Shown piece after piece: positions 1 to 5,582 of a stretch of 7,295 nt of DNA. This DNA comes from Thermogutta sp. Lineage in GTDB: Bacteria; Planctomycetota; Planctomycetia; Pirellulales; Thermoguttaceae. Location of the stretch: the NCBI RefSeq assembly GCF_014359955.1, contig NZ_JACIYL010000160.1:1-7295 (forward strand), read 5' to 3'. The stretch's first letter is position 1. The number at the start of each line of letters is the position of its first letter. The position numbers and the translations under genes are program-made. The notes below the pieces were generated by a model. That model was not told the origin of the DNA. It ran no database searches and worked only from the letters and a program-made list of their open reading frames with translations.

Positions 1-1334
1 AAATTGTACACAATCTGCGTTTGCGGCATCTGTTTGGCCAGAGCGGCCACGCCATCGCTGGTCATCTTGGAATCGGAGGCAATCAGCAGTTTCAGTGTTC
101 GGCACTTGGCCAAGGCTTCGCTGGCGGCATCGGTCACCAGCGTCCGGGCGACAGCGAGCGATTCCAAAGGCAATCGGCCACAAATATGAGAGACGAAATC
201 GTCGCCGATTTTGGTATCGTCCACATTGAGGTACACGAGCTTTTCCCACGAGCCGACTACCTGCGCGGCCTTATCGGTGATCAGCGTTCGCGACAGGTCC
301 ACAAACTGGAGGTTTTTGAGTGTCCTGAGCGGCTCTAATCCGGCATCGGAAATCTGGGTGCCGGATAAATTGAGCCCTTTCAGGTTGGCCAAACCTGTGA
401 GGAACCGCGTGCCTTGATCGGTGATGCGTGTCTCGGCAAGGCCGAGGTATTCAAGAGTTGTGAGGCTTGACAGATGCTTCAGGCCCTGGTCGGTGATTGC
501 TGGGGGAAGATACAGCTCGCGGAGCGAATCCATGGTGGCGAGCACGGTGAGACCTTCGTCATCCACCCGCGTGCCCATCAAGTTGAGGTACTGCAGACGC
601 AGCGGCGCGAGGGGCTGCAAACCGGGGTTTCCGATCCGTGTGAATCGGAGGTCGAGAAAGCGGAGAGAGGCGATTTTTCCGATTTCCGCCATGGCCTGGT
701 CGGTCACCAGTGTTCCCCCGAGGGCAAGACTTTCCAAATGCTGCAAGGCCGTCAGAAAACTGATCCCTCGATCTGAGACGCGGGTTCCAGCCACTTCGAT
801 GACCCGCAAGTTGGGCAATTCAGCGAGGATGGCGAGCCCCGCTCCGCTGACCTGGGTTCCGTTCAGGTAGATTTGCTCCAGCTTGAGCAGGGGAGCAATG
901 TAAACAAGACCGACGTCGGTGATGGGCGTTCCGTCGAGTACGAGAGAACGCAGCTCCCGCAATCGACCAATGGGTTCCAGGTCTGCTTCGGTGATCGATC
1001 TGCCAGCCAAATTGACAGAGACGATATGGGCAGCCGGTCCGCTGACATCTGTCCCGAGAGCCGCCCCCAGACCGAAAAGCCGCTGCGCGATGGCCTGCTC
1101 TTCGGGGACCAATCGCTTGAGTATCTCCGATGCCGTCAGTCTTTGACCCTCGATCGTCTCAGGGCGAGAAGTCCCGGGTTGGTCCGATAGAGCGCTGGAC
1201 TTCTCATTGTTCGGCTGGCCGCCGGTCGTCGACTCTCCGGGTGTTCCCGCGGCCTCTCCGGCCCCCAGGCCGCTCGCCAGGAGAGTCAACACAAGGACAC
1301 AACTTGTAAACCAGATCAGAATCCGTGGGTGCAT
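1..1334 (-). CDS. Secreted leucine-rich-repeat protein, 3' end cut by window edge
   Basis: Reading leftward from an ATG at 1334-1332, the frame stays open for 444 codons to the window edge. Residues 1-25 form a Sec-type signal peptide (MHPR, then a hydrophobic core, ASGLGAG), so the product is probably exported. A Gly/Ser/Thr-rich linker follows to about residue 60. From about residue 103 to the end there are roughly 14 tandem repeats of 23-24 residues, approximating L-x-x-L-x-L-x-GT-x-[IV]-[TS]-D-x-GL-x-x-L. This is the LRR/RNI-like repeat abundant in planctomycete secreted proteins. The last readable residues (MPQTQIVYN) follow the final repeat in the way such proteins often end, so probably little is missing. 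No catalytic domain is seen; a protein-interaction role is inferred and the ligand is unknown. There is no clear Shine-Dalgarno, so the start rests on the signal peptide. It is divergent from prs. Confidence 0.85.
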   Translation of the reverse strand, partial: MHPRILIWFTSCVLVLTLLASGLGAGEAAGTPGESTTGGQPNNEKSSALSDQPGTSRPETIEGQRLTASEILKRLVPEEQAIAQRLFGLGAALGTDVSGPAAHIVSVNLAGRSITEADLEPIGRLRELRSLVLDGTPITDVGLVYIAPLLKLEQIYLNGTQVSGAGLAILAELPNLRVIEVAGTRVSDRGISFLTALQHLESLALGGTLVTDQAMAEIGKIASLRFLDLRFTRIGNPGLQPLAPLRLQYLNLMGTRVDDEGLTVLATMDSLRELYLPPAITDQGLKHLSSLTTLEYLGLAETRITDQGTRFLTGLANLKGLNLSGTQISDAGLEPLRTLKNLQFVDLSRTLITDKAAQVVGSWEKLVYLNVDDTKIGDDFVSHICGRLPLESLAVARTLVTDAASEALAKCRTLKLLIASDSKMTSDGVAALAKQMPQTQIVYN

Positions 1335-1784
1335 AGTCAACCAAGCAAGACCGGTCGATTCGGAAATTTGGGCAGATCGGCGGTGCCGCGCGTTATGGAA
1401 ACGGATTTCTCGGGTTTGCGTTCGAGGATCGCTGACGTTTTCTCGGCGCTGCGCGATGTCGGACATACCCGATGTCGCCCGGTGATTCTCGCTGGGGCCC
1501 TCATGAGGGTATTTCACCACCCGGTTCTCGCGCACAGTCCCATTTTACCTTGGGCCACAAAAACCATAGGATAACGCGAGAATATTGACTGTCAAGGAAT
1601 GCGCTGCCAGATTGTTGCGTTTCTGGGGAGGTGGGGCTGTCCAGTCCCGCTGGAAGGAGACGCGGAGTTTCGCGAAGATGGATTCTTCAGAGGGCCGATT
1701 TTCGACGCCGCAGCGCCACGAAAAAATCGGCAGGATTGCCGCGGCTTCGAAGTGGGCCGGTCCAAGAACGAGGGTTCGGCGACT
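1335..1784. other. Divergent intergenic region between the LRR gene and prs
   Basis: I see no credible gene in these 450 bases: the frames open here lack family resemblance and ribosome-binding sites. The region must hold the promoters of both flanking genes, but no convincing sigma70 pair was found. It does contain a perfect 12-bp palindrome CCCTCATGAGGG (1498-1509), the motif ATGTC-g-GACAT with a further ATGTC (1456-1476), an 8-bp inverted repeat TTCTCGCG/CGCGAGAA (1525-1532 and 1575-1582), and a leader hairpin close to prs (1694-1731). The function of these elements is not established. Confidence 0.6.
1694..1731 (+). promoter_or_regulatory. Putative hairpin in the prs 5' leader
   Basis: GCCGATTTT (1694-1702) and AAAATCGGC (1723-1731) are perfect 9-bp inverted complements. 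Two further pairs, CG 1703-1704 with CG 1719-1720, are possible if two A residues bulge. The 3' arm lies 53 nt before the prs start. No U-tract follows, so it is not a classical terminator. It could be an mRNA leader structure, a DNA operator or chance. Confidence 0.35.
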
Positions 1785-2744
1785 ATGTCTATCCACGAAA
1801 TGAAGATTTTCAGCGGTCGGGCCAATCCGGAGCTGGCCCAGAAGGTGGCCGACTACGTCGGACTGCCGTTGGGAAGGATCTCGCTCGGTCGATTCCCAGA
1901 TGGTGAGATCTCCTGCAAGATCGAAGAGGACGTCCGCGGCCGTGACATTTTCATCGTTCAACCGACCTGCCCGCCGGTGAATGAGAATCTGATGGAATTG
2001 CTCATCATGATCGACAGTTTCAAGCGGGCCAGTGCAGAGCGAATCACGGCTGTCATCCCGTACTTTGGATATGCCAGGCAAGATAGAAAAGACGAGGGCC
2101 GGGTCCCGATCACTGCGAAGCTGGTGGCGAATTTGATAACGCGGGCAGGGGCGGACAGGGTTCTGACGATGGATCTCCACGCCCCGCAGCTTCAGGGGTT
2201 TTTTGATATTCCGGTGGATCACCTTTACGCGGCTCCCGTGCTGGATGCCTATTTTCTCAGTCTTGGAATCCCTTTGGAAGACATCGTCGTGGTCAGCCCG
2301 GATGAGGGAGCCATCAAAAGAACGTTGATTCATCTTCCGGTTTTCGGGGGCAAGCTGGCCATTGTGGATAAGAGGCGAAGCAGTGGCACAACCACTTCCC
2401 AGGCCCATTTGATTGGCGAATCGGTCAAGGGCAAGGTGGCCCTGATTTTCGACGACATGATCAGTACCGGGGGGTCGATTTCGGGAGCGGCCCACATGGT
2501 TAAAGAAGCCGGGGCGGCGAAGGTGTATTTGGCGGCGACGCATCCCGTGTTTTGCGGCCCGGCGGTGGAACGGCTTTCCTCTGCGCCGGCAGAAGAGATT
2601 GTGGTAACGGACACGATTCCGCTGGATGCCAGCCGGCGGCCTCCCAATGTGAGGGTCCTCACGGTGTCCGAGCTATTGGGAGAAGCTGTCAAACGGATCC
2701 ATCGTCACGAGTCCGTGAGCAAGCTTTTCCGGACGTACCGCTAG
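1785..2744 (+). CDS. prs: Ribose-phosphate pyrophosphokinase (PRPP synthase)
   Basis: The product transfers pyrophosphate from ATP to ribose 5-phosphate to make PRPP, the precursor of purines, pyrimidines, NAD, histidine and tryptophan. It acts in the cytoplasm. At 319 residues it has normal class I length. Visible motifs are FPDGE (37-41), the ATP-site stretch YFGYARQDRK (93-102), the cation-binding signature DLHAPQLQGFFDIPVD (130-145), the catalytic-loop DKRR (195-198) and the PRPP-binding loop DDMISTGGS (223-231). The last is usually DDMIDTAGT, so this copy varies at two or three positions; the family assignment is still firm. The ATG at 1785 is chosen because GAGG (1770-1773) lies 11 nt upstream. 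A second in-frame ATG at 1800 has no ribosome-binding site, and an upstream in-frame extension to 1599 shows no family resemblance. The gene is divergent from the LRR gene and heads the plus-strand block. Confidence 0.97.
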   Translation: MSIHEMKIFSGRANPELAQKVADYVGLPLGRISLGRFPDGEISCKIEEDVRGRDIFIVQPTCPPVNENLMELLIMIDSFKRASAERITAVIPYFGYARQDRKDEGRVPITAKLVANLITRAGADRVLTMDLHAPQLQGFFDIPVDHLYAAPVLDAYFLSLGIPLEDIVVVSPDEGAIKRTLIHLPVFGGKLAIVDKRRSSGTTTSQAHLIGESVKGKVALIFDDMISTGGSISGAAHMVKEAGAAKVYLAATHPVFCGPAVERLSSAPAEEIVVTDTIPLDASRRPPNVRVLTVSELLGEAVKRIHRHESVSKLFRTYR

Positions 2745-2754
2745 ACATAGGGTG

Positions 2755-2805
2755 GAGACTCTTGGGCATGGAGTCTCAAAGGGCGTCCTTCGGGGGGTTG
2801 CCCTT
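2755..2805 (+). terminator. Tandem hairpins after prs, possible weak terminator
   Basis: The first hairpin pairs GAGACTC (2755-2761) with GAGTCTC (2771-2777), a perfect 7-bp stem with a 9-nt loop. The second pairs AAGGGC (2779-2784) with GCCCTT (2800-2805), and a CC-TTCG-GG tetraloop can form inside it. They begin 10 nt after the prs stop. Only a short interrupted T-run (near 2810-2813) follows, so intrinsic termination would be weak; mRNA 3'-end stabilisation is an alternative. Confidence 0.4.
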
Positions 2806-2853
2806 GCAATTTTCAAAAAAACGCCAAAAATGAAGATTTTCCAACCGGCCGCA

Positions 2854-2970
2854 ACTCGCTTGCGCGACGATGTCTCGGCGACGGGAACGCTGGACAATTG
2901 GGAAAGAATCCGATGAAGCACGCCGAGACCGTTGTGCGCGGAATGGGTGCCGTTAGGCCCGGCAGCGAGT
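2854..2970 (+). ncRNA. Candidate structured RNA or rplY leader
   Basis: Hand pairing gives a nested fold of about 117 nt. The closing stem is ACTCGCT (2854-2860) with AGCGAGT (2964-2970). Inside it lies a long stem: 2861-2864 with 2935-2938, 2865-2869 with 2930-2934, a 2-nt bulge, then GTCTCGGCG (2872-2880) with CGCCGAGAC (2921-2929). The 40-nt apical region can form GCT/AGC (2889-2891 with 2917-2919) and ATTGG/CCGAT (2897-2901 with 2910-2914). A small hairpin around a GTTA loop (about 2946-2960) sits between the long stem and the closing stem. It matches no RNA family that I recognise. It could be an independent small RNA, a cis-regulatory leader of rplY, or chance, since only the 9-bp and 7-bp perfect stems are individually striking. 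The strand is assumed from the flanking genes. Confidence 0.35.
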
Positions 2971-3033
2971 GTTTTGGGTTTTCCCAGGCGGCTGGTGCGG
3001 CGAATGAGTAGGAACCGTCGGTAGGGTAGGTCC

Positions 3034-3675
3034 ATGATCGAGCAGATATCTGTGGAATTGCGATCACCGGGTGGGAAGCGGAGCAACAAGCGGCTCCGCG
3101 CTGCGGGGAAGGTGCCCGCCATTCTTTACGGCCACAAGCAGGAGAATGTCTGTCTGAGCCTGCCACGGGACGCCCTGGCGGCCGCCGTTCGGCACGGCAC
3201 GCGGCTTATCCAGTTGACGGGAGCCGTTCGGGAGCAGGCATACATTAAAGAATTGCAGTGGGATACATGGGGGAAGGAGATTCTCCACGTCGATTTGACG
3301 CGGGTCACCGCCCACGAGAGGGTTCGTACGGAGGTGCCCGTCGAATTGCGTGGGGATGCGCCAGGTGTGAAAGAAGGCGGACGTTTGGCGCAGCATCTCC
3401 ACAGTCTCCCGATTGAGTGCGAAGTGGACAAGATCCCCGAGAAGTTCGTGGTCCTGATTACGGAGCTGGGTCTGGGCGGAGCGATCACCGTCAAGGACAT
3501 CCCCTTGCCGGAAGGGGCCAAGGCCCTTGTGGATCCCGACGAGGTTGTCGTGGTGTGCCATGCTCCGGCCGGCGAGGAGGAAGCCGAGGAGGCGGCGCCG
3601 GCGCCCGGGCCTGCCGAACCGGAGGTCATTGGACGCAAGAAAGCTGGCGAGGAAGAGGAGGAGAAAAAGGAGTAG
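3034..3675 (+). CDS. rplY: 50S ribosomal protein L25, general stress protein CTC type
   Basis: This protein binds 5S rRNA in the large ribosomal subunit. At 213 residues it is the long, two-domain CTC/TL5 form, not the ~95-residue E. coli form. The N-terminal L25 domain covers about 1-92, with the typical GKVPAILYGH (25-34) and an ILHVDL strand (83-88). The C-terminal TL5/CTC domain covers about 95-178, including the VPVELRGDAPGVKEGG stretch. Residues 180-213 form a Glu/Ala/Pro-rich tail ending EEEEEKKE, likely disordered; such charged tails are common in this family. The ATG at 3034 has AGGG (3023-3026) 7 nt upstream. It lies between prs and pth, a conserved arrangement in many bacteria. The long structured spacer upstream is a possible place for regulation. 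Confidence 0.95.
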   Translation: MIEQISVELRSPGGKRSNKRLRAAGKVPAILYGHKQENVCLSLPRDALAAAVRHGTRLIQLTGAVREQAYIKELQWDTWGKEILHVDLTRVTAHERVRTEVPVELRGDAPGVKEGGRLAQHLHSLPIECEVDKIPEKFVVLITELGLGGAITVKDIPLPEGAKALVDPDEVVVVCHAPAGEEEAEEAAPAPGPAEPEVIGRKKAGEEEEEKKE

Positions 3676-3779
3676 CGCAGGCTTGAGATTCCGGGAGTTG
3701 CGGTGGCGTGTTCCGGATTGGGGAATGGCTGCGTTCGTGGTGGACCTCCTGGAGACAGACCTCGACGGAACTGCCACCC

Positions 3780-4352
3780 ATGAAAGTCGTTGTGGGGTTG
3801 GGGAATCCCGGGCGGGAGTACGAAGGCACTCGCCACAACGTTGGGTATGAAGTCCTTCGGGAGCTTGCCCGTCGGTTCGCCGAGGGGCAGCAGGTGAGGC
3901 GTCGGTTTTCGGGCGAGACGCTCGACGTTACGATAACGGGGACGAAGGTCCTCTTGCTCAGCCCGACGACGTACATGAACCGCAGCGGGCAGAGTGTTGG
4001 GCAGGTAAAAGATTTTTATAAGCTTTCGACTGACGACATTCTGGTGGTATGTGATGATTTGAACCTGCCGCTTGGCAGGTTGCGGTTTCGGGCGAAAGGT
4101 TCAGCGGGCGGGCACAAGGGGCTGGCGGATGTCATTCGGGTGCTGGGGACGGAGGCCGTTCCGAGGTTGCGAATCGGAATCGGGGCACCGCCGCCGGGTC
4201 AGGATGCGGTGCGGTTTGTGCTTTCCCGGTTTACGCCGGAGGAAGAGACGGTCATGCGGGAAGCGTATCGCCGCGCCGCCGACGGAGTCGAACTCTGGGT
4301 GCATCAAGGCATACAGGCATGTATGAACCGCTATAACGCAGGCGATCGCTGA
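3780..4352 (+). CDS. pth: Peptidyl-tRNA hydrolase
   Basis: Pth cleaves the ester bond of peptidyl-tRNAs that drop off the ribosome, recycling tRNA. The product is 190 residues, the usual family length. It opens with VVGLGNPGREYEGTRHNVG, which contains the conserved Asn9 and the catalytic His19. TTYMNRSG (63-70) matches the conserved YMNxSG substrate-site motif. Asp92 in VVCDDLNLP aligns with the catalytic Asp. GSAGGHKGL (107-115) is the second signature, with Lys113 where E. coli has Asn114, a position that I believe varies among bacteria. The ATG at 3780 is chosen because the family normally begins immediately before this strand; its ribosome-binding site is weak (GGA at 3767-3769). A GTG at 3708 in the same frame would add 24 Trp/Arg-rich residues and cannot be fully excluded. 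It starts 104 nt after rplY. Confidence 0.96.
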   Translation: MKVVVGLGNPGREYEGTRHNVGYEVLRELARRFAEGQQVRRRFSGETLDVTITGTKVLLLSPTTYMNRSGQSVGQVKDFYKLSTDDILVVCDDLNLPLGRLRFRAKGSAGGHKGLADVIRVLGTEAVPRLRIGIGAPPPGQDAVRFVLSRFTPEEETVMREAYRRAADGVELWVHQGIQACMNRYNAGDR

Positions 4353-4426
4353 CGCTGGTCAGTGACGCCGTATTTGGAGTGGTGCGGGTCAAAAGATTGA
4401 GCGCTCCGTAGTACGTGCAATTGAGT

Positions 4427-4434
4427 GGAAGGAG
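4427..4434 (+). promoter_or_regulatory. Shine-Dalgarno that sets the rpsF TTG start
   Basis: GGAAGGAG at 4427-4434 is close to ideal and sits 7 nt before the TTG at 4442. It supports the TTG over an in-frame upstream non-ATG start at 4415, which lacks such a site and would add residues with no S6 resemblance. Confidence 0.85.
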
Positions 4435-4441
4435 TGGTCAT

Positions 4442-4879
4442 TTGGCGCAGAACTTTTACGAAGGCCTTTACATTCTGGATTCCAACAAGTTTGCCCGTGA
4501 CCCCGATGGTGTGGTCCGGCAGATCACAGACGTTCTGACGGAATACGGCGCGGAGATCCTGGTGAGCCGTATCTGGGAGGAACGCCGTCTGGCGTATCCG
4601 ATCAAAAAACAGCGGCGGGGGACGTACTGGCTGATTTACTTCAAGTGTGACAGCTCAAAAATGGATGAGATCCGCCGCCGCTTGCAGCTTGCACCGGATA
4701 TCCTGCGGTTTATGCACATCAAGATCGATCCCCGGATTATTGACGTCCTCGTGGAGCACGCGCGCGGCGGCCAGGTGGCCGTTCGCACCGTGTCCGAGGC
4801 GGATCTGGGGGTGGATGAGGCGATTGATGACGAGGCGGATGTGGAGGAAACGGAAGACGCCGACGTCGTGGACGATTGA
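4442..4879 (+). CDS. rpsF: 30S ribosomal protein S6
   Basis: S6 binds the platform of the small ribosomal subunit together with S18. The product has 145 residues from an unusual TTG start, chosen because of the strong Shine-Dalgarno 7 nt upstream and because the encoded MAQNFYEGLYILDSN begins where S6 proteins normally begin. The ferredoxin-like S6 domain spans about 5-100, with YPIKKQRRGTYWLIYF (52-67) as the diagnostic stretch and ILRFMHIKID (87-96) as the last strand. Residues 119-145 are an acidic tail dominated by Asp and Glu, comparable in idea to the Glu-rich tail of E. coli S6 but of different sequence. It lies 89 nt after pth and is followed by ssb, the usual partner order. The normally nearby S18 gene is not in this window. 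Confidence 0.95.
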   Translation: MAQNFYEGLYILDSNKFARDPDGVVRQITDVLTEYGAEILVSRIWEERRLAYPIKKQRRGTYWLIYFKCDSSKMDEIRRRLQLAPDILRFMHIKIDPRIIDVLVEHARGGQVAVRTVSEADLGVDEAIDDEADVEETEDADVVDD

Positions 4880-4960
4880 TCCCGGCGAGCTTTACGCGTG
4901 CAGCACGCTGGCTTCAGCGTGTGCTCGCAGATAAGTCACGGCTCGGGGACCTCGCGGGCG

Positions 4961-4967
4961 GGAGGTG
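4961..4967 (+). promoter_or_regulatory. Shine-Dalgarno that sets the ssb start
   Basis: GGAGGTG at 4961-4967 is near-perfect and lies 6 nt before the ATG at 4974. An in-frame alternative start at 4965 would fall inside this site and is therefore unlikely. Confidence 0.85.
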
Positions 4968-4973
4968 GAAAGT

Positions 4974-5423
4974 ATGGCGAGTTTCAATCGGGTAATTCTG
5001 GTGGGAAATTTGACGAGGGATCCCGAGGTCCGTTACACGCCGAGTGGAACGGCCGTCTGTGATATCGGAATCGCCGTTAACGAACGGCGGAAGAGTTCGA
5101 CAGGGGAATGGATTGAGGAAGTTGTCTACGTGGATGTGACGCTTTGGGGACGGACGGCCGAAGTCGCGGGGGAGTACCTGACGAAAGGGTCGCCGGTGTT
5201 GATCGAGGGGCGTTTACGCCTCGACACCTGGGAAAAGGAGGGGGAAAAACGCTCCAAGTTGCGTGTTGTGGCGGACCGCATGCAGATGCTCGGAGGACGC
5301 GGGGCAGGAAATAATGTGGGCACCGGAGGTAGGGCCGCAGCCGCAGGGCCGGGGAGCGGAACCCCCGCGCCCAATGTTGCGCCGGTCGAGGATTTTCCAC
5401 CAGAGGACGATGTGCCGTTCTGA
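4974..5423 (+). CDS. ssb: Single-stranded DNA-binding protein
   Basis: SSB coats single-stranded DNA during replication, repair and recombination and recruits partner proteins through its C-terminal tip. The product has 149 residues. The OB-fold covers about 1-107, opening with the typical [21 protein letters not shown]. Trp46, Trp58 and Trp86 lie at positions where SSBs carry DNA-stacking or core aromatics. Residues 108-138 are a Gly/Ala/Pro linker and 139-149 an acidic tip ending EDDVPF, matching the canonical DDDIPF partner-binding tail. The start is fixed by a strong Shine-Dalgarno. The gene lies 94 nt after rpsF. The expected downstream rpsR is replaced by a 159-nt spacer before rplI. 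Confidence 0.97.
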   Translation: MASFNRVILVGNLTRDPEVRYTPSGTAVCDIGIAVNERRKSSTGEWIEEVVYVDVTLWGRTAEVAGEYLTKGSPVLIEGRLRLDTWEKEGEKRSKLRVVADRMQMLGGRGAGNNVGTGGRAAAAGPGSGTPAPNVAPVEDFPPEDDVPF

Positions 5424-5582
5424 TGCTGAGCCGATATTTGCGGCCTGGCGGGCCTTTTGCCAAGCAGAAGTGAGAGCGGCTTTGGCTGAAACGCTGAGGC
5501 GGTTGATCCGACAAACGAAGAGACGCACAAACAGACGAGCCCTTTGACAAGACGCAGAACAATATTGGGTTGAGGTTGGCTT

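Larger units (their letters stand above)
2745..3033. other. prs-rplY intergenic spacer
   Basis: This 289-nt spacer is long compared with the others in the block. From left to right it holds two tandem hairpins just after prs (2755-2805), an A/T-rich tract (about 2807-2841) that stands out from the GC-rich surroundings and might carry a promoter, a candidate structured RNA (2854-2970), a small hairpin TGGG-TTTT-CCCA (2975-2986), and the rplY ribosome-binding site. No protein gene of recognisable family is present; two tiny overlapping ORFs are treated under findings. Whether prs and rplY are co-transcribed cannot be decided from the sequence. Confidence 0.6.

Noticed and set aside
1585..1613. 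TTGACT (1585-1590) as the prs -35 element
   Set aside because: The hexamer 17 nt downstream is CAGATT, a poor -10 match, and neighbouring spacings are no better, so it is not called as a promoter.
1545..2543. 332-codon open frame on the minus strand opposite prs
   Set aside because: It lies antisense to an unmistakable prs. Its translation is rich in His, Arg and Asp with no family resemblance, as expected from a GC-rich antisense shadow.
3000..3029. Resemblance of the rplY leader to the 5S rRNA loop E that L25 binds
   Set aside because: GAGTAGG and CGGTAGG segments look somewhat like the two loop E strands, but there is no helix to hold them together and the order is reversed, so mimicry is not supported.
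3708..3779. GTG at 3708 as the pth start
   Set aside because: It would add 24 residues (MFRIGEWLRSWW and onward) before the strand where the family normally starts. The ATG at 3780 gives a standard-length protein, although its ribosome-binding site is weak.
3064..3836. Long minus-strand frames opposite rplY and the start of pth
   Set aside because: Both are antisense to confidently identified genes and show low-complexity translations.
4342..4349. GCGATCGC, the HIP1 palindrome of cyanobacteria
   Set aside because: It occurs at the end of the pth coding sequence and I noticed no other copy; the gene content does not suggest a cyanobacterium.
5440..5459. GGCC-loop-GGCC-TTTT after ssb as a terminator
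   Set aside because: The stem is only 4 bp and the T-run four bases, too weak to call, and rplI follows closely.
5544..5566. TTGACA (5544-5549) ahead of rplI as a promoter
   Set aside because: The nearest -10-like sequence, AATATT at 5561-5566, is only 11 nt away, and nothing suitable lies at 16-18 nt.
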